DNA from: Methanoregula sp. PtaB.Bin085
GTDB lineage: Archaea; Halobacteriota; Methanomicrobia; Methanomicrobiales; Methanospirillaceae
Direction of reading: 5' to 3'
Length of the DNA: 64,000 nucleotides
NCBI RefSeq assembly: GCF_002067035.1
Contig: NZ_MVQB01000062.1
Coordinates: 117,243 to 181,242 of the forward strand
Part shown: positions 8,016 through 18,117 of the stretch, piece after piece
Layout of the letters: every line of letters starts with the position of its first letter
How positions within the stretch are numbered: the first letter of the stretch is position 1
The notes under the pieces: generated by a model
The model's input: only the letters and a program-made list of their open reading frames with translations
Databases searched by the model: none
What the model was told of the DNA's origin: nothing
Position numbers and translations under genes: made by a program

Positions 8016-9242
8016 ATGCTGATCGGGATCGATGATACGGATTCGCCGGCGGGCATGTGCACCACGTACCTCGGGGCAGTGCTCGCCCGCAGGCTCATCC
8101 GGGAGCACATGAGGGTGCGCGAGGCCCGGCTCGTCCGGCTCAATCCCAACGTGACGTTCAAGACCCGGGGCAACGCGGCAATCATGCTTGATGTCGATGG
8201 AGATCCGGACCGGGCATTCGCTATCGCGTCCGGCCTTGTGGAAGAGCTTGCCGATTTCTCCTGCAGCAACACCAATCCCGGCCTTGTTGTCTCGGAAACG
8301 AAACCGGATAGGGAGTTTTACCGGAAGGCAGTGACGGACTTCTGCACCATCGATGAAGCAACAGCCCTCCTTGAGGAAACCGGAGCCCGGTATCGCGGCT
8401 GGAAGAACCGGCGCGGCCTGATAGGCGCAACTGCAGCCGTGGCAAGCGAATTCCCTGACAGGACATCAGAAATACTCGTCTACCGCGAGCCGGCACGGTT
8501 TGGCACACCGCGTACTGTTGATCGGCAGAGCCTGTTTGACGCGGAAACGGCAACGTTCCCCCATACATGGGACACCGTCGATACCATCAACGATGTCGTG
8601 GTCTGCGTCCCGCACACACCCGATCCGGTCCTGTTCGGCATCCGGGGCGAGAGCCCGCAGTGGGTGATGGCAGCCCGGCAGATGATCGAATCCGAGAAAC
8701 CCGGCATCGAGCAGATCTGGGTGACCAATCAGGGCACTGATGCCCACCTGCTTTCCGGTATCACGGGTCAGCTGCAGGAAGGGCTGTCATACCGGGTCCG
8801 CGGGACCGTGGCAGATGTACCAAAGACCGGGACGGGCGGCCACGTATCGTTCATGATACTGGACCGCGGCAATACCGTCAGGTGTATGGCATATGAGCCT
8901 ACCAAAAATTTCAGGCACATCGTCCGCCAGCTCCTTCCGGGTGATGAAATTGTCGCAGCCGGGAGTTACAAGAAGGGCAGCATCAACCTTGAGAAGATGA
9001 AGATCATCTCTCTTGTACGGGCAGAAAGGAACCGGCCGCCGCTCTGCCCGGCCTGCAGCAAACGGATGACGAGCGATGGCAGGGGAAAAGGCTGGAAATG
9101 CAAAAAGTGCGGTGCGCGGGCAGATGCACCGGACGTTCAGGAAATCCGCCGGACGCTGAAGCCCGGGTGGTATGAGGTCCCGCCAACGGCACGCAGACAT
9201 CTCGCCAGGCCATTATGCCGGGGACTGCCGGAGGAACTATGA
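8016..9242 (+). CDS. tiaS: tRNA(Ile2) 2-agmatinylcytidine synthetase
   Basis: A 408-residue archaeal enzyme that attaches agmatine to C34 of tRNA(Ile2) (CAU anticodon) using ATP, so that the tRNA reads AUA. The N-terminus MLIGIDDTDSPAGMCTTYLGA is the family signature and contains the ATP-hydrolysing TCKD-type acidic motif. A central domain has the GIRGESPQWVM segment, an OB fold (YRVRGTVADVPKTGTGGHVSFMI) lies near residues 245-320, and a C-terminal zinc ribbon has CPAC...CKKC. Essential for decoding in archaea. Divergent from the HTH regulator with only 43 bp between starts. Confidence 0.92.
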   Translation: MLIGIDDTDSPAGMCTTYLGAVLARRLIREHMRVREARLVRLNPNVTFKTRGNAAIMLDVDGDPDRAFAIASGLVEELADFSCSNTNPGLVVSETKPDREFYRKAVTDFCTIDEATALLEETGARYRGWKNRRGLIGATAAVASEFPDRTSEILVYREPARFGTPRTVDRQSLFDAETATFPHTWDTVDTINDVVVCVPHTPDPVLFGIRGESPQWVMAARQMIESEKPGIEQIWVTNQGTDAHLLSGITGQLQEGLSYRVRGTVADVPKTGTGGHVSFMILDRGNTVRCMAYEPTKNFRHIVRQLLPGDEIVAAGSYKKGSINLEKMKIISLVRAERNRPPLCPACSKRMTSDGRGKGWKCKKCGARADAPDVQEIRRTLKPGWYEVPPTARRHLARPLCRGLPEEL

Positions 9243-9416
9243 ATTGCAACCGGAGGTCGCTTCGGTTGTGAAGGCAGAGCCTTCGCGCAGGACCAGTATA
9301 CCGGGAACTGCCGGATACATTTCAATGGCGACCGTAGGTTGCCCTGGTTGCGAGATCCGGTAAAGACATTAATCTCCGGTTTCTCCGGCGGTATTTTTTA
9401 TAGGAGGCGTATTATT

Positions 9417-9441
9417 CTCCCGATTCGGGAGGAATCTTTTT
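9417..9441 (+). terminator. Possible hairpin terminator in the tiaS-kinase gap
   Basis: CTCCC (9417-9421) and GGGAG (9427-9431) form a short hairpin followed by CTTTTT at 9436-9441. The 250-bp gap 9243-9492 otherwise contains a TATA-like TTTTTTATA near 9394-9402 that may serve the following kinase gene, so the hairpin may instead lie in its 5' leader. No gene is visible in the gap. Confidence 0.3.
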
Positions 9442-9492
9442 GTATCATGATGAACTTCTGTAAATCACCGATAACTCAGGGCCGGAGCAGAT

Positions 9493-12400
9493 GTGGTGAT
9501 CTCTGTCCTCTATGTCGATGACGAGCAGTCCCTGCTGGAAATAGCAAAGCTCTTCCTCGAAGACACGGGCGAATTCAGGGTCGGGACGGCACTGTCGGCA
9601 CAGGGCGCCCTCAAAGACGATTGCATCCGGACCTGCGATGCCATCGTTTCCGATTACCAGATGCCGGGCATGGACGGGATCGCGTTTCTCAAGGTCGTGC
9701 GGGAACAGTACGGCGACATCCCGTTCATCCTCTTCACCGGCCGGGGCCGCGAGGAAGTCGTGATCGAGGCGATCAACAACGGCGCCGACTTCTACCTCCA
9801 GAAAGGCGGGGATCCCGAAGTCCAGTTCGCGGAACTGGCCCATAAGATCCGGCAGTCGGTGAGGAGGAAACAGGCAGAATATTCGCTCCATGATTCGGAG
9901 CGGCGCCTTGCCGACATCATAGACTTCCTCCCCGACGCCACCTTTGCCATCGACCGGGCCGGCAGGGTCATCGCGTGGAACCGGGCGATCGAGGAGATGA
10001 CCGGAATCCCTGCCGCTGAAATGGTGGGAAAAGGGGATTATGCGTATGCTGTCCCCTTTTATGGCGAGCGGCGCCCGATGCTCATCGATCTGATCGATAA
10101 ACCCGATGAAAAAATTGCGGAATACTATACCGATGTCTACCGCGCCGGCGCGTCGCTGACGGCACAGACCGATCATACGCACCCGAAAGGCAAAAAGATT
10201 CTCGTGTTTGCCAAGGCATGCCACCTGTATAACCAGGCCGGGGAGATCACCGGCGCGATAGAATCCATCCGTGACGTTTCCGAAAACAAGCGCCTGGAAA
10301 CCGATCTGGAGAGAAAACACCTTGAACTCCTGGCCTCCTGCGAGCAGGTCGCAGCTGCCGACGAGGAACTCCGGCAGCAGTATGACGAGCTGGCAAAGAG
10401 CGAGCGACAGGTACGCGAGAACGAGATGCGGTTCCGGAGCATTGTTGAAAACTCGCCGCTCGGTATGCATTTCTATGAACTGAAACCGGACCGGTCGCTG
10501 ATCTTCACGGGAGCAAATCCGGGTGCGGATCGCATCCTTGGCGTTGATCACAGCCGTTTTGTCGGACAGCCGATCGAGCGCGCGTTCCCTCTCCTGACCA
10601 AAACGGATATTCCTGAGCAGTACAGGGCTGTTGCCGAGAATGGCGGGATCTGGCAGAAAGAACAGGTCGTCTATGACGGGAATGAGATCCGCGGCGTGTA
10701 TTCGGTCATTGCGTTCCGGACGGCACCCGGATCCATGGTTGCCGTGTTCGAGGACATCACGGATAAAAAGCTGCAGGAGGAACGGATCGCGTTCGATAAC
10801 GCCCTTCTCACTGCACAACAGGAGACATCCCTTGACGCGATCCTGATCGTAGACGAAAACGGCAGGATCATCAATTATAACCGGCAGTTTGTTGCACTCT
10901 GGAGAGTGCCGGAGGATCTCGTTCACCAGCGGATTGATGAGCTGGTGCTGCAGTTCGTCCTGAACCAGCTTGCCGATCCTGATACCTTCTATTCAAGGGT
11001 CAGATACCTGTACGAGCACAGGGAGGAGAAGAGCTTTGAGGAACTTCTGCTGAAGGACGGCAGGGTTCTGGAACGCTTTTCAGCCCCGGTGACGGGCACC
11101 GGAGGGAAATATTACGGGAGGATATGGTATTTCCGGGACATCTCCGCAAGAAAACGTGCGGAAGAAGCCCTTGAAAAACGAATCATCGCCCTGACACGGC
11201 CGCTCGGCGACACGAGTGTAGAATTTGAGGATCTTTTCGATCTCAGCGAGATCCAGCGCCTTCAGGACGAGTTTGCCCGGGCCACCGGTGTAGGAATGCT
11301 CCTCACCCGCCCCGACGGGACGCCAATCACAAAACCAAGCAACTTCTGCCGGCTCTGCAGCGAGATCGTGCGCAGGACACCTGCAGGACGGGATCGCTGT
11401 TTCCGGTCCGATTCCATCCTCGGAGGCCTTCACAGGACCGGGGGGCCGTACGTGCATACCTGTTACAGCGCGGGCCTCTGGGGCGCCGGAGCCAACATCG
11501 TTATCGGGGGCCGGCACATCGCAAACTGGCTTATCGGCCAGGTCAGGAACGCTGCCCAGAGCGAGGAAACCCTGCGGAACTATGCACGGGAGATCGGCGC
11601 TGACGAAGAAGAGTTCATGAAGGCATTTTATGAAGTGCCGGTCATGTCTGACGAGCGCTTCCGGTCCGTGGCGCAGTCTCTTTATCTCCTCGCAAACCAG
11701 CTTTCCACTTCTGCGTACCAGAACGTGCAGCAGGCACGGCTCATCACTGACCTCAGGAATATCGAAGAGGCATTGCGCACGAGCGAGGAACGCCTCCGGC
11801 AGTTTATCCGGCTCGCACCCCCGGCCATAGCCATGTTCGACCGGGAGATGCGGTATATCGCGGCAAGCCGCCGGTGGATGGCAGACTATCATCTCGGAGA
11901 CCGGGATATCATCGGCCGTTCCCATTACGAGATCTTCCCCGAGATTTCGGAAGACCTGAAGGCTGTTCACCGCCGCGCCCTTGCCGGGGAGGTCCTGTCC
12001 GGTGATGAGGAGAAATTCGTCCGGCAGGATGGCTCCGTCCAGTGGCTCTCATGGGAGGTGCGGCCGTGGTATGCTGCCGACAACAGTATCGGCGGAATTA
12101 TCATCTATTCTGATGATGTGACCGCGAGGAAGACTGCCGAGGAAGCCCTGCGGGAGAGCGAGGAAAAATACCGGCTGCTCACAGAAAATTCGATCGATAT
12201 CGTCTACTCCATCGACCTGGAGGGGACCATCACCTATATCAGTCCCCAGGTATCCCGGTACGGTTACCGCCCGGAGGACCTGATCTTTCACAATATATCG
12301 GAATTTATCCTTGACGAAGATCTTCCCCGGATATGGCAGGATATCAGGACAACCGTCTCTACGGGACAGTCGACACGCACGATCTTCAGGTTTAAGAATC

Positions 12401-15252
12401 CGCGGGGTATCCCGATCTGGTTTGAGGATAACGGAACCCTCATCAAAACGGGCGGGGATATTGCTGCGGGAATCAGCGGTGTTCTGCGGGACATCACCGA
12501 TCGTAAACATGCCGAGGATGCGTGCCGGGAAACCGAGGCGCAGCTGCAGCGGCTTGCAAAGAACGCACCGGACATGATTTACCGGATGTCACTCCCTGAC
12601 GGCAGGTACGAGTACGTCAGCCCCGCATCGGTGGCCCTGACAGGGTACACGCCCGAAGAGTTCTATGCGGAGCCCGGTCTCATCAGGAAACTGATCCATC
12701 CCGCATGGAACGAATACCTGCAGAACCAGTGGCAGGCTCTCCTGGAAAACCGGGCCATGCCGTTTTACGAATACCAGATAATCGACAAAGCCGGGAAAAG
12801 CCGGTGGGTGAATCAACGGAATGTGCTCATCACCGATGACCGGGGAAAAGCCGTGGCCCTGGAAGGGATTGTAACCGATGTCACGCATCAGAAAAACGCC
12901 GAGCGCGATCTCCGGAGGAGCGAACTGCGATCCCTTGCCGTGAGCGAGAATGCCGGAGAGTGGATCTGGGAAGTGGATACAGACGGCATATACCGGTATT
13001 CCAGCCCGGCGGTAACGAAGATCCTCGGCTACCTTCCGGAAGAACTGGTGGGAAAGAAGCACTATTACGATCTCTTCGATCCTACGGTCAGGGAACAGCT
13101 GAAGGCACAGGCCTCTGCCGGATTTGAAAGTCACGAGCCGTTCAGGGATTTTATCAATGTCAACCGCCACAAGAACGGGTCTTTGGTCATACTGAGCACA
13201 AGCGCAACGCCGGTGTTTGATGAGACCGGGGCATTTACCGGATACTGCGGCGTTGATCAGGATATCACCCAGCACACCGCTGCAGAGTCAGCCATCCAGG
13301 CCATGGTCAGGAGCATGGTGGGAACGACCGGCCACGACTCCTTAAAAAAGATCACCCGGAATGTGAGTTCATGGCTGCAGGTAGACTGCGTCATGGTCGG
13401 CGAGATCCAGCCGGATCACGAGACCGTACAGGTCCTGGCTATGCTCCTTGACGGGGAGGAGGTGGAGGGTTTTACCTATACGCTCCGGGGAACACCCTGC
13501 GAGAATGCTTCAGACAAGGGATTCTGTATCTACCCGGATAATGTGAGGCAGTTTTTCCCGGCAGCAAAAGACCTTGCCGATCTCAATATCCGGGGGTATG
13601 TCGGCACATCGATCCGGAATTCCGGCGGGGACGTGATAGGGATCCTGTGTGCGTTGTCACGCAGCCCCCTCCAGTCCACCCCTTCAATCCGGGAGATCAT
13701 GGATATCCTTGCCGTCAAGGCAGCTGCAGAGATCGAACGAAGCCGGATCGAGCGGGACCTTCTCCTCAGCCGGCAGCAGCTTGCCGTTGCCATGGATCTT
13801 GCACACCTGGCGAACTGGGAATACGATGTTGCCACGGACATGTTCACATTCAATGACCGGTTTTATGCCCTGTACGGGACCACCGCAGAACGCGAAGGAG
13901 GTACGCAGATGTCCTCGGGGACGTATGCAAAAGAGTTCGTTCATCCGGATGATCGCTGGATGGTTGCCGCCGAGGTGAAAAAGGCGCTCGAAACCACCGA
14001 TCCCAACTATCAGTCGCACGTGGGACACCGGATCATCCGCCGGGACGGCGCGATCAGGTATATTTCCGTACGGATCGCAGTCACGAAGGACAGCAGCGGC
14101 CGGACAATCAAAACCCACGGTGCGAACCAGGACATCACGGAACGAAAACAGACCGAGGAAGAACTTGAGGAGAGCCGGCGCATGCTTGCCAGGGCCATGG
14201 ACCTTGCAAACATCGTTGACTGGGAATTCGACATCGCCACCGGCCAGTTCATCTTCAACGACCGGTTCTATGCCCTGTACCACACAACTGCCGAACGGGA
14301 GGGCGGGTACCGGATGACGCCCGAAAGATACGTCCGGGAGTTTGTCCACCCGGATGACCGCGATGCCGTTTCTGCCGTGCTCGAGCAGGGTCCTGCATCG
14401 GCAAGCCCGGGCATGGAATTCCGGATGGAACACCGGATCATCCGCCGCGATGGCGAGGTCCGGTTCATTATCGTCCGCGTCGGGGCAACATCCAACCTCA
14501 CAGGGCGCGGGATCAGCATCCATGGTGCAAACCAGGATATCACCGTCAGCAAACAGGCGGAGGAGGCCATCCGGCAGGCTCACAGGAAACTCCACCTGCT
14601 GACGGGCATCACGCGTCACGATATCAGCAACCAGCTGATGGCCCTGAACGGGTATGTCGGGCTGCTGCGCAAGAAAGTCACCGATCCTGCTCTCGAAACC
14701 CATTTCTCCCATATCACTGGTGCGAGCAGGCAGATTTCCACGATGATCGCATTCACGAAGGAGTACGAGAAGATCGGTGTTCATGCCCCGGTCTGGCAGA
14801 CCCTTGCCACCATTGTGGACGAGGCAGCAAAAGGGATCCTTCCCGGGCAGGTTGTCTTACGAAACGATCTCCCTGCCGGCATGGAAGTGTTTGCCGATCC
14901 GCTCATCGTCAAGGTCTTCTTCAATCTCCTCGACAATTCGGTACGGCACGGGCAGCGCGTGACGGAGGTTTCCGTGTCGTGCCATCCTGACGGTGAAAAC
15001 CTGGTTATCGTGTGGGAAGACAACGGCATCGGGATCGAACCGGATGAAAAGGAGCGAATCTTCGAGCGGGGATTTGGCAAGAATACCGGCCTCGGGATGT
15101 TCCTTGCACGGGAGATCCTGTCCCTCACCGGCATCACGATAAAGGAGACCGGCACGCCGTTTGCGGGCGCCCGGTTCGAGATGACGGTTCCGAGAGGAGC
15201 GTACCGCGATACCTCCACGCCACAGGAAGAACCATGGCATGCCCGTGGATGA
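9493..15252 (+). CDS. Giant hybrid sensor histidine kinase: receiver, many PAS, PocR, GAF, kinase
   Basis: A 1919-residue soluble signalling protein without membrane segments. Order as read: receiver domain (1-120, VLYVDDEQ, phospho-Asp in SDYQMPGMDG); three PAS domains (~137-260, ~312-430, ~446-560); a PocR-type sensory domain (~566-745, with CRLC and GGRHIANWLIGQVR); four PAS (~763-1260); a GAF domain (~1264-1419); two near-identical PAS_3-type domains (~1426-1546, ~1556-1686); then a kinase core with the phospho-acceptor GITRHDISNQ (~1705), the N box LLDNSVRHG and G boxes EDNGIGIEPDEKE and GFGKNTGLGMFLAREI. Start is GTG 9493 or the adjacent GTG 9496, which lies 8 nt after GGAG. Having the receiver at the N-terminus means it may be switched by another kinase. 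Ligands are unknown. Confidence 0.9.
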   Translation: MVISVLYVDDEQSLLEIAKLFLEDTGEFRVGTALSAQGALKDDCIRTCDAIVSDYQMPGMDGIAFLKVVREQYGDIPFILFTGRGREEVVIEAINNGADFYLQKGGDPEVQFAELAHKIRQSVRRKQAEYSLHDSERRLADIIDFLPDATFAIDRAGRVIAWNRAIEEMTGIPAAEMVGKGDYAYAVPFYGERRPMLIDLIDKPDEKIAEYYTDVYRAGASLTAQTDHTHPKGKKILVFAKACHLYNQAGEITGAIESIRDVSENKRLETDLERKHLELLASCEQVAAADEELRQQYDELAKSERQVRENEMRFRSIVENSPLGMHFYELKPDRSLIFTGANPGADRILGVDHSRFVGQPIERAFPLLTKTDIPEQYRAVAENGGIWQKEQVVYDGNEIRGVYSVIAFRTAPGSMVAVFEDITDKKLQEERIAFDNALLTAQQETSLDAILIVDENGRIINYNRQFVALWRVPEDLVHQRIDELVLQFVLNQLADPDTFYSRVRYLYEHREEKSFEELLLKDGRVLERFSAPVTGTGGKYYGRIWYFRDISARKRAEEALEKRIIALTRPLGDTSVEFEDLFDLSEIQRLQDEFARATGVGMLLTRPDGTPITKPSNFCRLCSEIVRRTPAGRDRCFRSDSILGGLHRTGGPYVHTCYSAGLWGAGANIVIGGRHIANWLIGQVRNAAQSEETLRNYAREIGADEEEFMKAFYEVPVMSDERFRSVAQSLYLLANQLSTSAYQNVQQARLITDLRNIEEALRTSEERLRQFIRLAPPAIAMFDREMRYIAASRRWMADYHLGDRDIIGRSHYEIFPEISEDLKAVHRRALAGEVLSGDEEKFVRQDGSVQWLSWEVRPWYAADNSIGGIIIYSDDVTARKTAEEALRESEEKYRLLTENSIDIVYSIDLEGTITYISPQVSRYGYRPEDLIFHNISEFILDEDLPRIWQDIRTTVSTGQSTRTIFRFKNPRGIPIWFEDNGTLIKTGGDIAAGISGVLRDITDRKHAEDACRETEAQLQRLAKNAPDMIYRMSLPDGRYEYVSPASVALTGYTPEEFYAEPGLIRKLIHPAWNEYLQNQWQALLENRAMPFYEYQIIDKAGKSRWVNQRNVLITDDRGKAVALEGIVTDVTHQKNAERDLRRSELRSLAVSENAGEWIWEVDTDGIYRYSSPAVTKILGYLPEELVGKKHYYDLFDPTVREQLKAQASAGFESHEPFRDFINVNRHKNGSLVILSTSATPVFDETGAFTGYCGVDQDITQHTAAESAIQAMVRSMVGTTGHDSLKKITRNVSSWLQVDCVMVGEIQPDHETVQVLAMLLDGEEVEGFTYTLRGTPCENASDKGFCIYPDNVRQFFPAAKDLADLNIRGYVGTSIRNSGGDVIGILCALSRSPLQSTPSIREIMDILAVKAAAEIERSRIERDLLLSRQQLAVAMDLAHLANWEYDVATDMFTFNDRFYALYGTTAEREGGTQMSSGTYAKEFVHPDDRWMVAAEVKKALETTDPNYQSHVGHRIIRRDGAIRYISVRIAVTKDSSGRTIKTHGANQDITERKQTEEELEESRRMLARAMDLANIVDWEFDIATGQFIFNDRFYALYHTTAEREGGYRMTPERYVREFVHPDDRDAVSAVLEQGPASASPGMEFRMEHRIIRRDGEVRFIIVRVGATSNLTGRGISIHGANQDITVSKQAEEAIRQAHRKLHLLTGITRHDISNQLMALNGYVGLLRKKVTDPALETHFSHITGASRQISTMIAFTKEYEKIGVHAPVWQTLATIVDEAAKGILPGQVVLRNDLPAGMEVFADPLIVKVFFNLLDNSVRHGQRVTEVSVSCHPDGENLVIVWEDNGIGIEPDEKERIFERGFGKNTGLGMFLAREILSLTGITIKETGTPFAGARFEMTVPRGAYRDTSTPQEEPWHARG

Positions 15253-15345
15253 TGCCCCGCCAGCCCGGTCGTTTTTCCCCGGTCGCTTCCCTCATACGGC
15301 AGGTGATTGCGGTGACCCTGTTTCCGTGCCGGATACAGAACCATG

Positions 15346-15376
15346 AAACCCCGGCATGAAGGCATGTCCGGGGTTT
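15346..15376. terminator. Bidirectional hairpin terminator between convergent kinases
   Basis: AAACCCCGG (15346-15354) pairs with CCGGGGTTT (15368-15376): nine perfect pairs flanked by A-rich and T-rich sides, so oligo-T follows the stem in both directions. It lies between two genes that end towards each other. Confidence 0.55.
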
Positions 15377-15394
15377 TAAGGCACGACACGCGGT

Positions 15395-17110
15395 TCATGG
15401 GGTCCGGAACCTGCCGGACGGCACGCGGATACTGAACCGGACTCCCTGCCCGTGAATGCCGTTCTCCCGGATGGTTATGCCGGTAATCGAGAGTATCTCC
15501 TTTGCCAGGAACATGCCAAGGCCGGTGTGTTTCCCGAAACCCTTGAGGAAGATCTTCTCCTTCTCTTCCGGCACAACGCCAGTACCATTGTCTTCATACA
15601 CGAGCAGCAGGTCCGGGTCTGCTTTTTCGGCAGAGAGCCGGATTTCCGTTACATGTCCGCCATGCCGGATCGAGTTGTCGATCAGGTTATAGAACACCCG
15701 TTCGATGAGAGGATCCGCATAGATTTCCGCAGTTCCCGTGTCATACCGGAACGCGATCTTTTTTTCAGCAAACGACTCCGCGGCACGTGAAAATACCGTG
15801 CCAATATTCTGCCAGACCGGCTCCCTGACGCCGAGATCCTGGTAGTCCCGCGTGAATTCCAGCTGGAGGCGTATGACCTCGAGGATCTTCCCCATGGTCT
15901 CAAGGTGGCCTGACCCTGGCGGGTCGGCAATCCTTTCCCTGACCAGATCGAGGTATGCAGAAAGCGCGGTTATCTGGTTGAGGATGTCGTGTCTGGTGAT
16001 CCCGGAGAGGAGGACGAGCTTGCTGTTGACCGCCCTGATCGCCTCCTCTGCATGCCGCTGGGCGGTGATATCATGCAGGCTCCAGACCCTCCCGGCAGAA
16101 CGGTTGCCGATCATCTGCGCCTGGACATAGAGTTCATAGATCTTCCGGTTCGTGAACCGGAGGTCCGGGGTAACGACCTGTTCAGCCGATTCCGGCAATG
16201 CTGCGATGAGCGAAAAGACCGTTGCCGGGTCTTCGATGCGGGACGCCAGGATTTGGGGGAATTCCCCGGCAACCTCCCCTTCCTTCGGCAGGTGTGCCGG
16301 CAGGCCGAGGATCCGGGATGCTTTCTGGTTGTATGCCCGGATAAGGCCCTGCCGGTCAACAACGAGAATCGCATCAGCCGTTGACTCGATGGTTGCTTTC
16401 TGGAGTGCATTCGCCTGCCGGAGCTCGGCGGTCCGCTCTTTCACGAGGTCTTCGAGATGGGCCCTGTACTCACGGAGCTCCTTTTCCGCAGCCTTTCTCC
16501 GGTCGATGAACCCGATGATGTACCCGAGGATGATGGTGATGATGCAGCTCGCCACGACAAACGGAAGTACGGATATGAGTGCCGGCATGACAGGGACCGG
16601 ACCGGGCGGGCGGACGACTGCAAAGGAGAAGACCGTTGCATACGCTTCGATGACAGCAACACCGGTACCGAGAAGCAGGAACTGGATGAAGGGTGATTTC
16701 GGGAACCTGTTCAGCGATGTTCCGGCATAGAAGAGCGCCCCGAGCAGGATCCCGCACATCACCGTTACGATATCCTGCAGGGAGATGCCCCCGGCCGAGG
16801 AAAAACAACCGGCCAGCAGGACAACTGCGACGGCAAGCGAGGAGACCGGACCGCCGACCACCCCGGCAAGGGGAACGAGGATAAGGTTGAACCCGATGAC
16901 CGCGGCATCCGCGGTATGCCAGAGTGCCGGCATGCTGATGGCGGCTGCAAGGCCGAAGACGAAACCGACACAGATCGAAAAGGCAAGTTTTGATCGCGAG
17001 ATCAGGGTGTCGGGGATGAAGTTGTAGAGGAGGACAAGGGTCGCAATAATCGTGAAGTTCTGGACCATGGACCGCAGCAGGTCAAGGGATAAAAACGGCA
17101 GTTCGATCAT
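15395..17110 (-). CDS. Membrane sensor histidine kinase with 5TM (LYT-type) input domain
   Basis: A 571-residue membrane kinase. The first ~190 residues hold five to six hydrophobic segments with the NFIPDTLISRSKLAFSICVGFVFG pattern cut by short loops, resembling the 5TMR-LYT receptor domain. A short coiled coil (AHLEDLVKERTAELRQANAL) leads to one PAS domain (~235-350) and a kinase core with GITRHDILNQ (~370), N box NLIDNSIRHG, and G boxes EDNGTGVVPEEKE and GFGKHTGLGMFLAKEI. The kinase core closely resembles that of the giant kinase it faces, suggesting duplication. The start is one of two adjacent ATG codons; 17110 is preferred because AGGAG then sits 5 nt upstream. The frame stays open a further 35 codons upstream. 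Confidence 0.85.
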   Translation of the reverse strand: MIELPFLSLDLLRSMVQNFTIIATLVLLYNFIPDTLISRSKLAFSICVGFVFGLAAAISMPALWHTADAAVIGFNLILVPLAGVVGGPVSSLAVAVVLLAGCFSSAGGISLQDIVTVMCGILLGALFYAGTSLNRFPKSPFIQFLLLGTGVAVIEAYATVFSFAVVRPPGPVPVMPALISVLPFVVASCIITIILGYIIGFIDRRKAAEKELREYRAHLEDLVKERTAELRQANALQKATIESTADAILVVDRQGLIRAYNQKASRILGLPAHLPKEGEVAGEFPQILASRIEDPATVFSLIAALPESAEQVVTPDLRFTNRKIYELYVQAQMIGNRSAGRVWSLHDITAQRHAEEAIRAVNSKLVLLSGITRHDILNQITALSAYLDLVRERIADPPGSGHLETMGKILEVIRLQLEFTRDYQDLGVREPVWQNIGTVFSRAAESFAEKKIAFRYDTGTAEIYADPLIERVFYNLIDNSIRHGGHVTEIRLSAEKADPDLLLVYEDNGTGVVPEEKEKIFLKGFGKHTGLGMFLAKEILSITGITIRENGIHGQGVRFSIRVPSGRFRTP

Positions 17111-17260
17111 CATTGCTCCTGATGCTTCCCGGCCGGATGACCAGTCCCCGGGCCTCCGGTACGTTGCCCGTAGCGGGCGATCCCGGAACCGCATGATCCG
17201 GATTGCGATATACAATAACCGGCTCGTATATGTAAGTTTTTTCCGGGCCGCAACGGGGGG

Positions 17261-17298
17261 ATATAAGATATCCGGTCACCGATACTGAGTACAGTATC
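17261..17298 (+). promoter_or_regulatory. Promoter and operator-like palindrome of the SpoIIM-family gene
   Basis: TATA-like ATATAAG at 17261-17267 predicts a start near 17290. A palindrome covers that point: GATACTG at 17281-17287 and CAGTATC at 17292-17298 with AGTA between. The leader to the ATG at 17327 would be ~37 nt. Confidence 0.4.
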
Positions 17299-17326
17299 CG
17301 GGACCCTGTTCCCCGCTCCCGCACGC

Positions 17327-18004
17327 ATGAAGCTCCCCGACCATTTTCTCCGGTATTTCCTGATCGCGGCAGCCTTCCTCATCCTCGGCATCCTCTTTGT
17401 CATTGTCCAGTCCGCGGTCGTCAATCACCACCTCCCGCCGCTCAACGCCACGGAACTCAGGCTGCGTGCCGACTACCACAGCCATGTGATCATGCCGGCG
17501 ATGGAGAAGCTTTTCCCAAAACTTTTGTTCCTGAACGCGGGTGTCGGCCTCTTCATCCTGATTGTCCCGCTCTCCTGGGTCTGGGTGTGGTGGTTCCGGC
17601 GCGATCTCCTTGATACGATCATCCCGCTCATGCAGGGAACTGTCTGCATCCTGATGTGGGCGCTCGGTCATAACTCGTTCACGAAAGTGTACGTGACATA
17701 CCGGCTCCTCTCGTGGAAAATGATCGCAACCATGTACCTTCCCCACGGCTGGATCGAGATGCTCGCGTTCGTCCTTGCCGGGACATCTGCATTCCTCACG
17801 ATCGATGCCCTGAAAGGATACCTGCAGGAGAACGGGAACAGAGAGTCCCTCCATCCCGGTGACATCTGCCTTTTCATCCTCGGCCGGGTGTGGAAGGCCG
17901 GGCTCGTGATCTTCATCCTGATGGCGATCGCGGCTGCGGTCGAGTGCCGGGTGACGCCGGAGCTGGTACGGTCAGCGTACAATGCTGCGCTGCAGCAGCT
18001 ATAA
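17327..18004 (+). CDS. SpoIIM-family (DUF95) integral membrane protein
   Basis: A 225-residue membrane protein with about five membrane segments: one at residues ~8-28, one around 65-88, a pair around 100-165, and a C-terminal one near 185-210. The motif YLPHGWIEMLAFVLAG near residue 139 is the hallmark PHGxxE sequence of the stage II sporulation protein M (SpoIIM/DUF95) family. In archaea members have no sporulation role; membrane remodelling or transport has been suggested, and I cannot assign it here. It is divergent from the 5TM kinase gene and shares its intergenic region, which makes regulation by that kinase possible but unproven. Confidence 0.75.
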   Translation: MKLPDHFLRYFLIAAAFLILGILFVIVQSAVVNHHLPPLNATELRLRADYHSHVIMPAMEKLFPKLLFLNAGVGLFILIVPLSWVWVWWFRRDLLDTIIPLMQGTVCILMWALGHNSFTKVYVTYRLLSWKMIATMYLPHGWIEMLAFVLAGTSAFLTIDALKGYLQENGNRESLHPGDICLFILGRVWKAGLVIFILMAIAAAVECRVTPELVRSAYNAALQQL

Positions 18005-18117
18005 GCGGACGTTTCCCGGTGTGCTCTGGCTGAACAGGTGTGTCTGGAACACCAGGTCCGTGAATCCATGACAGGGTTCATTTCAGAAAATGGAAGATAC
18101 CGACACCCTTTTTAAAT

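Noticed and set aside
9172..9363. A 63-codon frame over the end of tiaS and the following gap
   Set aside because: Its first third is out-of-frame tiaS sequence, and there is no ribosome binding site or recognisable domain.
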